In this document: piece by piece, positions 14,349 through 26,090 of the stretch
How positions within the stretch are numbered: position 1 is the stretch's first letter
Layout of the letters: every line of letters begins with the position of its first letter
Assembly: GCA_026724425.1 (NCBI GenBank)
Contig: JAIUCV010000001.1
Coordinates: 1,064,001-1,128,000 of the forward strand
Direction of reading: 5' to 3'
Length of the DNA stretch: 64,000 nucleotides
DNA from: Erythrophleum ivorense
Taxonomy: Eukaryota; Streptophyta; Magnoliopsida; Fabales; Fabaceae
Position numbers and translations under genes: made by a program
The notes under the pieces: model-generated
Database searches by the model: none
Seen by the model: the letters and a program-made list of their open reading frames with translations, nothing else
Told to the model about the DNA's origin: nothing

Positions 14349-15404
14349 CGTCGTGTATGCAGCCCCAGGTCGTTGCTGCCCACAACAACCCTAGCAGAGT
14401 CGCCGCAACTGAATATACTGACAATCAGCCATGGCCTCAAAATACAAACCATCAGATCCAAACCCACATGCACAAATCAACCACTGGCGACGCCTCTGTG
14501 ATTGAAACCGAGATTGCAAGTAGAATTTAGATCTATATGCCTGGGTTCTGCTCAAATCTGTATCTTTCTGGCCCCTTTTGGAAGACCGCATTGGCGTAAA
14601 CACAAATGGGTTTTAGTGGAGTCAATCACAAATATGCAAAAAGTAATCTAATTTCCACGTTGTGATGAAGTTCCAGCCCCATGGATCAAGAATGAAGAAG
14701 GGAATGGGGAAGAGAGAGAAAAGCTGGGTTCTGTCTCTGTTGGTTGTTTTTGTGTAGTATTCGTTCTCCGTTTGTGCGGAGCTTTCTGATTGGTCCGATC
14801 TATAATTTCGTTTTTCCGAAAAATTATTAAAAAAAAATATGAAAAGCTTTTGAGGGTCAAAACCGTGTTGGATTTAGATTAGAGAGAGAATGCAATGCTG
14901 AGAGAAGAGAGAGAAATGGTGCGGATGTTTGACCTTGAGATTAGGGAATCAGCCAATAAGGACATAATTTTGGAGCTAAGTTTAGATGTTTCCCATGTTT
15001 ATGGCCAAGTCTTAAAAGGAATAGTATTCTAAGGAGTTGATGGTTATTTTTAGTTAATCTGTCTTGGCCCTTTCAGTATGACGCATAGCAACAAGGTGGA
15101 AAAAAAAAAAGTGTGGTACAATACTAGGCATTTTTAAATATATAGTGTGAATTATACTCACAAACGTGTTAAAAGATATCTTATTATTATATTTAACTAG
15201 TCTTGGAGGGGATTTAGAAAATGTCCCCATAAAAAAAATTTATAAAAAAAAAAATTGTATGTCAACAACATATATTTGGACATAAACAGTATATAAATAA
15301 TAAATTAATACATAATTTTGTAAAAATTACACAATAAACAATTTATAAACAGTGCAACTCCACGAGAATTTATATATATATATTGGTTAAATGATATTTT
15401 TCTA
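14349..15404 (-). promoter_or_regulatory. Probable GAUT 5' UTR and promoter region
   Basis: The first 500 bases upstream of the GAUT start are richer in GC and pyrimidine runs (read on the minus strand) than the surrounding intergenic DNA, which fits a 5' UTR. Beyond about 14900 the sequence becomes AT-rich. No TATA box or start site could be assigned with confidence. Confidence 0.4.
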
Positions 15405-15780
15405 ATTTTAAATCTTGTGTAAATAATTTTTTATTGTTAAAATTTGATAATAAATCTTCTTAAATTTTTAAATTTATATAGATAATTTTCTAACATTAAT
15501 TAGTTTATTATTTTATTAACGAAATATAATATATCAATGATAATAAATATCTTAAGCTTTAATTTTTTTAACAAATAATTTTTTTAAACTCTAAATATAA
15601 ATTTCTTAAATTTTAAGTCATATATAAATAAGTTGTTGACATATCACGTTTTGTTAGTAAACATAACAAAATAGTTAATAATAAGTATTATGTGTATAAA
15701 TTTAAAATTTTAAAGAGTTTATTATTAAATTTTGAAAGTTAAAAAAATTATCTGCACATAATATAAAATTTAATAGGTCA
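15405..15780. mobile_element. Foldback (MITE-like) element with long inverted ends
   Basis: The left 70 bases and the reverse complement of the right 70 bases read as close variants of one another: both show TAATTTTTTT-like, AAAATTTRATAATAAA and TTAAATTTAT blocks in the same order. The similarity continues inward, around the pair of segments carrying ATTAGTTTATTATTTTATTAACG and its inverted partner, so most of the element could fold into one imperfect hairpin. It has no coding capacity. The ends are approximate and no target-site duplication was established. The high A+T content raises the chance of spurious matching, but the ordered match is longer than composition alone would easily give. 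Confidence 0.5.
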
Positions 15781-16938
15781 TGTACAATTTAATCTATTTA
15801 AATTATATATTTTATTAATTGAAATTCCATTTTGATCATTATAGATAGATCAATTTTCAAGTTAATTTTTTAACAAATTTTAAATTTCATTTTAGTCTCT
15901 TGTATTTCAAAAAGAAAATCAGTCCAGACCAGGTTTTTTGTTAATAAATATTTAATTTTGTTAATGGATCTAGTGATATGATAGTTTTTTATAACTTGAG
16001 ATCGCTTAATTCCTTACTAAATTTATTAGTAAAATTAGTAGTTCACTTAGGGAGAGACTCGTTTGTATAGATTTTGAATTTTAAAGGATCAAAATGCAAA
16101 CCAAAAATATAAAGAATGACAAGTTTGATAATTAGCCCGTATATGAAAGAACAAAAGAGAATTTTAGGTATTGATTTTCATTCTTAGTTAACGTAATAAA
16201 CACCACCTATCTAAGAATAATTCGAGAAACTAAGATAGAGTGTTGCTCTTTGAACCAATAATCTAATACACCATTTCTAGAAAAGGATAACATGAGAATT
16301 TAAAAATGGAGTAGCTTCATAGCCTACATCCATACGAAAAATGGGATATTTTCATCTTCCAATTGTAAACTTCTATTTTAATACAACGTAGTTGTAAACC
16401 TATCATAAAAATATAAAGTAGGAGTCTTGAACTTAATCTGAAAAGGGGAAACTTAATTTTCATAGAATGAAATACTAACAAATTATTGCGGAAGAAGTAG
16501 CTGGTGTATACGTGCAAACATAGAGCTAAAAAACAAGTAAACATAGAAATTTGTAGAAACTGTCTTTTTTTTTTCGTGTGGAGTAAGATTTAATTTCATT
16601 TCACATTTTTTTATTATTTCTTTCTTATATATTTATAAAAATTCTCAATATGTTTTTAATTTGTTAATATTATCCAAATTATTAACGAAATTAGTAGATC
16701 TTTCGAATAGGAAATTATTGGAGAATGTAAACATGGATGTTATTCTCTAAACATGGATACTTTATTAATTGAAACCTATTTTAGTTATCTATTGATGGAT
16801 TAATTCTCATGTTAGTCTCTAACAAGTTTTCAATCTCATTTTAGTCTCTCATGATTCCAAGAATTCATCCAATCTACTTTTGTTGTTAATAGACATTTAA
16901 TTTTGCTAATGGATATAAGGACATGGTATTTTTTTTTA

Positions 16939-17343
16939 ATAAATTGCATATATTTCTTTTAAATTTTACTAAAATTACATGATCTTCTTTTTATTTTTAA
17001 GATATACATAAACTTCTCATAAAACAAAAAAAAAATCCTAAACTTTAGTCTAATTTTGATTGTTTTACTAAAATATTTTTCATTAATCTATATATATTTG
17101 TTTGTTCAATTTAATGAAACAAAATCTATTCTTTTTATCTTTATTTGTACATATTTGAAAACAAAATTTATTTATTTTTATTTGCATTCATGCATATTTG
17201 AATATAATGGATATTTGTATATTTAAGTTAATAAAGGGTATTTTAGCCAAAAAAATTTAAATAGATTAAAGTTTATATTTTAAAAATTAAAAAAAAGATT
17301 TATATAATTTCAATAAAACCCAAAAGAGATTTATGTAATTTAT
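16939..17343. mobile_element. Foldback (MITE-like) element with about 47-bp inverted ends
   Basis: The left end begins near TAAATTGCATATATTTC and the reverse complement of the right end reads TAAATTACATAAATCTC, each followed by TTTT..TTTTAYTRAAATTAYAT. That gives terminal inverted repeats of about 47 bases flanking an AT-rich interior of about 300 bases without open frames. A sequence with similar ends lies at about 42405-42725, suggesting a dispersed family. Borders are approximate and the target-site duplication is unclear. Confidence 0.5.
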
Positions 17344-17465
17344 TTTAATTTTTTAACACAATATCATTTTAAGTTCTCACTAAATTTATTAACAAAATTA
17401 GCAACATTAACAAAGAAACAATTTGAATAGATTGTAAATTTTAAAGGATCAAAACGCAGGCAAAA

Positions 17466-18256
17466 ATATAATAAAAACTAATTTAACAACTAGACAGTAT
17501 GTCAAAAAGCAAAATAGATTCTTTTTTAGTTACAAAAGCAAAATTAAAAATGTCAATTTAAAATAACCAAAATCATTTCATGTCTATAAAGAGAATCCTG
17601 AAATTAAAAAATTAAAAAAAGTATGGAGTTCACATGGATAGATCTTATAGAACTTTATCTCATATCTTTTTCTCTTTCCAACCGATAAAAGAAAAACATG
17701 AGAATGTAGAACTCACATCGGTGGATCTTACTAAGCTTCACTCCATATCTCATTTTCCCTTCATCAAATTCTTTCACCATTCAAGTCTGAAGATATTAAG
17801 ACAGAGTTTTGCTGCTCTATTTGAACTGAAAGCCTAATACATCATTACTAGAAAAGGATAACATAAGAATATAAAAATGAATTAGCTTATCTGCCTACAT
17901 CCATACAAAAAATGGGATTTTTTTTTATCACTGGAGATCCTCTACAATTTGTGACTGTACAGTAGAGGGCGTATTCACTCTAAAATGGTTTTATCCTTTT
18001 TCTAATATTTAAGTTTTGAATGGTAAGTTTAAAGATAAAAATTAGAATTGAAAGATTAAAAATTATAATTATAAAAAAATGTTAACTAAACTAATTTTAA
18101 AATAGACCCCTGCTGCTATATTTGAACTAATAGTCTAATACATCATCACTAAAAAAAAGGGGTAGCATGAGAATATAAAAATGATGTAGTTTAACAGCCC
18201 ACATTCCTACCAAAAATGGGTTTCTTATTTTCCAATAGACATATTGATTCTCTTTT
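17466..18256 (+). repeat. Inverted repeat 1, left arm (block B)
   Basis: This block of about 790 bases matches the reverse complement of 19557-20366 with scattered substitutions and small indels. Shared landmarks in order are CAACTAGACA, the TCTTTATAG/GTCTACAAAG region, the paired ATCTTACTAAGCTTCACTCC region, CTGTACAGTAGAGG and CCAATAGACATATTGATTC. No coding frame runs through it. It forms one half of a potential hairpin with a loop of about 1.3 kb. Confidence 0.85.
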
Positions 18257-19556
18257 AGGCTTCACTTAACATCTGCTCCATCTTATCTATTCTTCATTCT
18301 TCCTCTTTTAAACTGCCTATTTATCAATGAAAAAGAAAAAATCTACGTTTGCATATTTTGTAACCCTGCGTCTGCACGTACATCTACTACTTCTTCAGCA
18401 ACAATTTGTTGGTATTTCATTCCATGAAAATCAAGTTTTTCCTGCACGTCCACCTACCTTTGCTTGCTATGATAGATTTACAGTCAAGGAAAAAATAGTA
18501 TGAGAGCAAGGACGGATCCAGATTAAACTATTTAAGTGGCAAAAGTTAGAAAAATAAGCTTTTTACTTTATTTTTTAATAAAAATCTCAATTTCTTTATT
18601 TTTCACTATTGGTAGATGTTATTTATTATTGGTTAACTCAGTAGACATATATGAAGATAAAATGATTCATCAATTTGAAGATTCCGAGAGGCTTTTTTTT
18701 TTTAATTTATCAATAATTATAGCTTTCTCTATAATAAAGCTTTTGTATAGGAATTCAAATAGAAATAATATAAGTTAATAGCCTAACCTTTCCTAAATCA
18801 TTTAGCTTTATTGAAATAAAATCTACCTTTAATAGACCAAACAATTAATATACGTAATATATCCACGCTAGGCACATACTCAAAATTTATAAAAACAATA
18901 TAAAGTACTATCTCTAGCATAATTTATTAACGTTGCGGGATATTTTTATATTTTAGAATCTGAAAACATTTCACAGGTTCGCGATTACTTATAACATATA
19001 TGAATAAATGGATATAATGCATCATAAACCCATTTTCAATTGTAGCAAAAACACTCAGTTATTTCTCATATAATTTATTGCAATTACAGCAAACCAATTC
19101 TATGTCATATATATATATATATATATATATATTTTAGCCCAGAAGGTGGAAGGAGAAGCACCCTCTTTCAATATCCGTCACTTTATAGGGGCAAAATATG
19201 CTGAACTATTTTTTAGAGGACAAAAATTTGAACTTTATATATAATAATAATTATAAATTAGAATATACTCCTACATCTTATAGAAAATTCAAAAAATGTT
19301 TCATGAGTCCCACAAAAAAATTGAGAAAAAAAAAACAGTACATAAATAATATATCAACAATATATCAACACGCTGCACAATAAATAATTTATGAATAGTA
19401 CAATTCCCACCGGTTTATATATATATATATATAGTACTATTCACTAAATTATATAAAAGGTTACTTTATCATACCAGATCTAAATTTTTTGGGGGTAGGA
19501 GAGCTGCCTCTAATTCGCCAAACGTTGGGCCGTCCTTGTTTACAGCTACTTTGGAT
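18257..19556. other. Loop between the arms of inverted repeat 1
   Basis: This is AT-rich DNA without a supported gene. It includes (AT)n at about 19107-19132 and 19416-19432, and GACGGATCCAG near 18512 that is loosely mirrored by GGCCGTCCTTG near 19530, so the loop may itself be a separate small insertion. The segment at 19360-19430 resembles 15325-15385 (both carry a CACAATAAAYAATTTATRAA block followed by an AT run), indicating a dispersed repeat. Confidence 0.5.
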
Positions 19557-20366
19557 TAAAAGAGAATCAATATGTCTATTGGAAAATAAGAAGCCCATTT
19601 TTGGTAGGAATGTGGGCTGTTAAAGTACATCATTCTTATATTCTCATGCTACCCCTTTTTTAGTGATGATGTATTAGACTATTAGTTCAAATATAGCAGC
19701 AGGGGTCTATTTTAAATTTTTTAAATTTAGTTTAGTTAACATTTTTAAATAGTAATTTTTTTATAATTATAATTTTTAATCTTTCAATTCTAATTTTTAT
19801 CTTTGAACTTACCATTTAAAACTTAAATATTAGAAAAAGGAAAAAACCATTTTAGAGTGAATATGCCCTCCTCTACTGTACAGTCACAAACTGTAGAGGA
19901 TCTCGAGTGATAAAAAGATCCCATTTTTTGTATGGATGTAGGCAGATAAGCTAATTCATTTTTATATTCTTATGTTATCCTTTTCTAATAATGATGTATT
20001 AGGCTATTAGTTCAAATAGAGCAGCAAAACTCTGTTTTAATATCTTCAAACCTAAATGGTGAAAGAATTTGATGAAGGGAAAATGAGATATGGAGTGAAG
20101 CTTAGTAAGATCCATCCATGTGAGTTCTACATTCTCATGTTTTTTTTTTTTATCGGTTCAAAAGAGAAAAAGATATGAGATAAAGTTATATAAGATCTAC
20201 CCGTGTGAACTCTATTTTTTATTTTTTAATTTTAGGATTCTCTTTGTAGACATGAAAGGATCTTGGTTCTTTTAAATTGACATTTTTTTATTTTGCTCTT
20301 GTGACTAAAAAAAATCTATTTTATTTTTTGACATATTGTCTAGTTGTCAAATTAGTTTTTTATTAT
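19557..20366 (-). repeat. Inverted repeat 1, right arm (block B, inverted)
   Basis: Reverse-complement copy of 17466-18256. Its right edge runs without a gap into block A (20356-20613), which has its own inverted partner further right. The overlap of the two blocks is the short A-rich word AATAATAAAAA. Confidence 0.85.
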
Positions 20367-20613
20367 TTTTAAAATGTAAATAAATAAGCACAATTTAATT
20401 TTATATTAAAAGTGAAAAAATTAACATATACTTTAGTGCATGCCAAGCTACTATTAGAATATATATGATATTAAAATTTTTTGATGAGTTATAAACTAAT
20501 ATAGTAACATTACATGTGGTTGATTAATAAATCAAACTTCTAGAGTTACATCAACTGCAACTATCTTCCAAGGTAATCAGACTTTGAAATGGTCAAAGTA
20601 AGAGTGTGGGGGA
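20356..20613 (-). repeat. Inverted repeat 2, left arm (block A, inverted)
   Basis: About 258 bases that match the reverse complement of 22852-23110 closely. Shared landmarks include ACTTTGACCATTTCAAAG, GATTACCTTGGAAGATAG, TGATGTAACTCTAGAAG and TAGCTTGGCATGCACTAAAG. Non-coding. Confidence 0.9.
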
Positions 20614-22485
20614 AAGCCTCATCTCCTTATTTACTCTGAAAACCGATACTGAGGATTTCAGACAATAAAAATGACAAAAAAGAAATGGAACCAAACCGAG
20701 AAGACGACTCTCTCTACCCAAAATAAAAGAGCGCTACAAATAGTGAAAGTATTCGTAAGATATTATTTGATACACAATTTTTTTTTTAAATAACATGTTT
20801 AGTATGATATAAAAAAATAGAATATATTTATATTTATATATTTAATAAAAAATCATAAAAATAATAAATAAAATACAAAAAATTACTAACTTACCCTTAT
20901 AGAAAATTGAAAATCTCAAAAGGTGCCCATATTTTCTATATTATATTGTATATTTGCAACAAATAGCACACCTCGTCCCCCCCCAAAAAAAAACACAATA
21001 TTCATAATCAGCTCGCTTTTATTACACTGCACTTTTTGGGTTACATATGAGCAAGATCCATGTCCCCACACACGCATGAACCCAGCGGCCATGGCATGAC
21101 ACGTATACTTTGACACTTCTGATCTTGATTCGTGAATATCAAAGTAGAATCACCAAACAATCATTTTTTAATGTATACTTAGATTTTAAAAACTAAAAAA
21201 AAAATTTTTTTTAACTTTAACTGTTTTTATTCAATTTTTTTTTTTGTTTCTCATCCATTCTCCAAACACATTAAAACTTTGTACAATCCACTTTTTAAAG
21301 TGAAAATTGCAATTTAATATCCATTATTTATTTAACATTTTTTAATGTATATGACTTGATGGCTTTGCTGAATCGGTGACCCATCTAATTTCAACGACTA
21401 TGGTATTATTACATCACAAGCAAAAAAATAATAATTTCCTTGTATGGGGAAACTAAATACAAGGAAAAGATTGACCGGAAACCATTTGAAGGATAAAATA
21501 GGACAAATTTAGGCAATCTAATCAAAAGGCCGGTAAGTTATGACAGTTTTCTTTGATCACCACCTAAACTACCATGTTCAGAGTGAAATATATTCATAAC
21601 TTCATATTTTGCTCTTCAATTCTATCCTTTTTTTTTTGAAAAAAAAAAACAAATTCTTCTTCTCCCCACATCACAGTTTACATGACAAAGAAACAATTAG
21701 CAAGATAAAGTTGATCACAATCAAAGACCGACAGTTTGGATCCTCTCCCTAATGCACGCTGTGAAATACAAGGGAGGATGAAAAAGCAAGCAGTCTCATT
21801 TGTGTGGTGTATAAAGTATATTTCTCTCTCTTTCTCTATTTTTTAATTACACGGCATGTGGTTATTGTAGATGCTGAAAATCTCACAGACCAAACAAAAA
21901 GAGGAAATTCTGATGTTAATATTAGATCACACTTAAAGTGATATATATTTTTGTTCAAGTTTTAATGATGGATTAAGAAATATATACTTTTCATATTTTA
22001 AGTAAAAATCCTAATAATAGAAATTTTAAAAATAAAATTCAAGCAATTTTTTCTTTTATATCTAGATTTCAGTAAAGTAAAAAAAATAAAAAAAAATATT
22101 GGTTTTTGTTCGATCATCATAGCAGGACTTTAGGGTTTAATGTTAGGCTTTAAGCTGGATTGGGAGCATAACTACAAGAAGGTATTGGTAGGCCGATTCT
22201 TTAGTAGCAGTCTTGCTCGTGAATGATGGGTGTGGTCTATGTCACCCTTGCCTTCAATCTGGTCTTAGAAATAGGAAACTTCATTGATCGTCAATGAGAT
22301 GTTGTACTACTTCATGTTTTTCAAAAGACAAACTATACTGTGGACCGGCTTGTAAATTAAGCTCAATCTATCTTGCTTGGTTATCAGAGACTCACGAATC
22401 CTCTTTTGGTCGCGATGATTGTTTGCATGCAGACTTTTGGGGCATGGCCTTTTCACACTTGACAAGTTGCTAGTTTCGTCTTCTT
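20614..22485. other. Intergenic DNA between the inverted-repeat arms
   Basis: No gene is supported. Poly-purine and poly-T tracts are common. The part from about 22110 to 22480 is less AT-rich and could be a decayed transposon fragment, but I cannot name a family from it. Confidence 0.45.
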
Positions 22486-22489
22486 GTGT

Positions 22490-22740
22490 TTCCTGGGCTC
22501 TCATCCCTTCGCTCATTAAAAAAGAAAAATATACATATTACCGGTCAAAGACGTATGTTGACTATTGGTACATTATCGTCTTTTACGCGCAAATTTTTTG
22601 TATTTTCTAGCCTCTCGTCCTTTTGCTCATCTAAAAGAAAAGAAAAGAAAAGAAAAGAAAAAATTTATCAATCGAAGACATATGTTGATTGTCGATATAT
22701 TATCCTTTTACGCGCAAACTTTTGTGAATTTCATGAGAGG
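22490..22740 (+). repeat. Local tandem duplication, two diverged units of about 120 bp
   Basis: Two adjacent segments share an order of words: CTCTCATCCCTTCGCTCAT / CCTCTCGTCCTTTTGCTCAT, then an A-rich stretch, then CAAAGACGTATGTTGACT / CGAAGACATATGTTGATT, then TTTTACGCGCAAA in both. The second unit also holds an (AAAAG)n run at about 22628-22660. No coding role is apparent. Confidence 0.8.
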
Positions 22741-22851
22741 AGACATTTTCATCAAATAGCATTCTCGAGCTTATCCACAACACACCCTTTAAAGGGCCAA
22801 GGACCAAGTTGCCTTGAAAAGTCATGTAGTTATATGACTTCGTATGCTGGC

Positions 22852-23110
22852 CCCCCACGCTTGTACTTTGACCATTTCAAAGTTTGATTACCTTGGAAGA
22901 TAGTTGCAGCTGATGTAACTCTAGAAGTTTAATTTATTAATCAACCGCATGCAATGTTACTATGTTAGTTTATAACTCATGACAAATTTTTAATATCATA
23001 TATATTCTAATAGTAGCTTGGCATGCACTAAAGTGGATGTTAATTTTTTCACTTTTAATATAAAATTAAATTATACTGATTTATTTACATTTTAAAAATA
23101 ATAAAAAATA
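22852..23110 (+). repeat. Inverted repeat 2, right arm (block A)
   Basis: Direct-strand partner of 20356-20613. It ends about 400 bases upstream of the start codon of the receptor-like pseudogene, so it may be part of that gene's former promoter region. Confidence 0.9.
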
Positions 23111-23336
23111 GTAGGAAGTTATTAAACTTTCCACCATTTTACCGTGCATTTTTAGTTTTATTTCTTATATTATCTGTATTAATGCATAGGGTTGTTTTGG
23201 GGTTTTTGGGACCAATGACCAAGGGCGTTAAAGCCATATAATCAATATAAAGATATATGTATATGTAATAGTTATGACTTAACATAAAAACTCACAAGTT
23301 AGATTGTGGAAACTAAATTCTCATCATTATATATAA

Positions 23337-23349
23337 TTATATAAATACA
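23337..23349 (+). promoter_or_regulatory. Possible TATA box of the receptor-like gene
   Basis: The word TATATAAATA lies about 175 bases upstream of the ATG at 23520 and is a good match to a plant TATA consensus. In such AT-rich DNA this can occur by chance. Confidence 0.3.
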
Positions 23350-23519
23350 CTATATGGTACCTTGCCTAGCTTTTAATAACCATGCAACCACTCACTCCTT
23401 CGAACATTTCTAGTGATGCTGATATGTTTAACCGCAACCATATTATAAATAACTTTACAAGGTGTTAGCTTTTTCTCATCAAACCATCTTAGCCCCCCTT
23501 TTTTCTTGCTTGTGTGACC

Positions 23520-26090
23520 ATGGTTACCCCTCTTTTCCAATTCCAAATTGCAAAAACTTTGCTGTGGTTACTATGGGCAATAATGTTTAATTTAAGTATG
23601 TCTAGTTTGAAGATCCCCTGCAACCACAAGGACCGTCACTTACTGCTAAACTTCAAACAAAGAGTCATAGATCCATCAAGCCTCCTATCTTCATGGTCTT
23701 ATGCAGAAGATTGCTGTGACTGGAAAGGAGTTCAATGTGACAATATCACAGGTAGAGTCACAAAGCTTAGTCTCCCTTGTTCAGTTGATCTCTCTACTTA
23801 TAGTGCTAGTGAGGACCATTCACGTTGCCTCGCAGGTGAACTTGACCTCAAACCTTTGATTGAACTCAAGTCCTTAATTTACTTAGATTTGAGTTCCAAT
23901 AACTTTAAAAATATGCATTTGCCAAATTCTTCCTCCAACATTCAATACCTAAACTTGTCATTTAATTTTGTCCTCATGGATGATCTTGGATGGATTTCTA
24001 ACCTTTCTTCTTTGAAATATCTTGACTTGAGTTACATAGATATTCGCAAGGAAACTAATTGGCTTCAATCTATCAATGCTCTTCCTTCACTCTCAGAGTT
24101 ATACTTGAGAGGTTGTGACCTTAGAGATATAAGTCTATCTCTTGATTATGTGAATTTCAATTCACTCCTTGTTCTTGATCTTTTAGAGAATTCTTTGAGT
24201 TTTGAGTTACCTAATTGGTTGTCTAATCTTAGTCATAATTTCTCTCATCTTGACTTGAGCAGCAACTTTTTACAAGACCAAATACCTAGCAAAATATTAG
24301 CTCTTCAAAACATGAAATCCTTGATTTTACATCACAATAGGCTTAGTGGACCATTTCCAGATTGGCTTGTCCAACTTGAACACCTTCAAGAACTCAATCT
24401 TTCTTTCAACTTCTTTTATGGTTCAATACCTGTAGATCTTGGAAAAATGTCTTCTTTGACTTACTTGGATGTGAGATCTAATCTTTTGAATGGAAGCCTT
24501 CCAAAAAGTCTTGGGCAACTCTCCAATTTAGAGACTTTATATGTTGGTGACAATTTCTTTTTAGGTATTGTGTCTGAAATGAACTTAGCCAAACTTGGAA
24601 ATTTAAAAAAATTACACTTGAGCTCTCCATCCCTTATCTTTGATTTTGATTCTTGATGGCTTCCTTCTTTTCAACTTCACACCATTGCTTTGGGGTATGT
24701 GGGTCTTAAGCTTCCTTCATGGATCTACACACAAAAATCTTTAAAACATGTAAAGATTATCCACTCCACACTTACACTTGAAGACCAAGACAAGTTTTGG
24801 AACTTTGTGGGTGAAGTTGAATATCTCTATTTGTCTTACAACTTAATTGATTGGGACCCATCTAAAGTGCTTATAAATTCCAGATTCATATTTCTAAAAT
24901 CAAATAATTTCTTCAAAGGTTTTGCACTCCCAAGTTTGTCACCAAATGTGACCTTTTTTTCTATATCTAACAACTCTTTGTCAGGACCCATTTCTCCTCT
25001 TTTGTATCAAAGAATGAATGGAAAAAGCAATTTGATGTACTTGGACATCTCTCACGATAATTTTTCTGGAGGAATACCAGATTGTTGGATGAATTGGAAA
25101 TCTTTGGTTCATGTTAATTTTGGAAGCAATGACCTAACAGGCAAAATTCCCAAGTCAACAGGCTTATTGTCCAATCTAATTTCATTACATCTCCATGAAA
25201 ATAACCTGTTTGGAGAGATACCTTATTCCCTACAAAATTGCCAAAATCTTTGGATTCTTAACCTTAGAGGAAACAAATTCTCTGGGAATATACCCTATTG
25301 GATGCCACAAAGTGCGAAAGTTATCCAATTGAGATCGAATCGATTCAATGGTGATATCCCTTTAGAGATTTGCCAACTTTCTTCTATCAAAATATTGGAT
25401 TTTGCTGAAAATAAACTCTTAGGATCAATACCTACTTGCCTGCAAAATATCACAGCCATTGTTTCCAATAATGTTTTAGAAGATGATGAGCTTGGCTTTT
25501 CCATTAGAATTTTGGGTGTTCCTTATATCTTCATTGATACTCTTAAGTTGCTCACAAAAGGGCAAGAATTAGAGTATAGTCAAAATCTGCAGTTCATGAG
25601 AGTTATTGACCTTTCAAGTAATGATTTGTCTGGAATAATACCTCTAGAGATAGTTAGCCTTATTGGATTGGAATCTCTAAACTTGTCTCATAATCAATTG
25701 AGAGGAAAGATACCTGAAAGGATTGGTAAGTTGAATCACTTAGAATCTCTTGATTTCTCTTGTAATCAACTCTCCGGTGAAATTCCTAAGAGCTTGTCAA
25801 AATTGTTTTATCTTAGTTTCTTGAACCTATCATTCAACAATCTCATGGGCAAAATACCATCTGGAACCTAGATTCAGAGTTTTGAAGCACTGAGCTTTAA
25901 TGGAAATCCTCAACTATGTGGAGCTCCTCTTACCAAAAACTGTGAAGAAGAGAATTCCAATGAGACAAGTCCAATTAATAAATTTGAGAATGAATTTAAA
26001 TTTTTGCTATGGTTCTACATTGGGATGGGGTGTGGATTTGTGATAGGATTTTTAGGATTTCTTTCATTGCTTTACTTTAAAAAAGCATGA
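23520..26090 (+). pseudogene. Leucine-rich-repeat receptor-like protein (EIX-like), two in-frame stops
   Basis: LRR receptor-like proteins are plasma-membrane immune or developmental receptors without a kinase domain. One continuous frame of 856 codons plus stop runs from the ATG at 23520 to TGA at 26088-26090. It is interrupted by TGA at 24654-24656 and TAG at 25869-25871. The frame holds a signal peptide (about residues 1-28), an LRRNT cap with the paired cysteines of CCDWKGVQC, many extracellular LRRs (LxxLDLSxNxLxGxIP), the post-LRR block SFNGNPQLCGAPLTKNC, an acidic segment, and a membrane helix (GMGCGFVIGFLGFLSLLYF) with a short tail, exactly the EIX/RLP plan and intronless as usual. 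At the second stop the family normally has GTQIQSFEAL, so TAG probably replaces CAG. A GTG two codons upstream is open but is not a likely start. If expressed, the product would stop at residue 378, without a membrane anchor. Confidence 0.88.
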
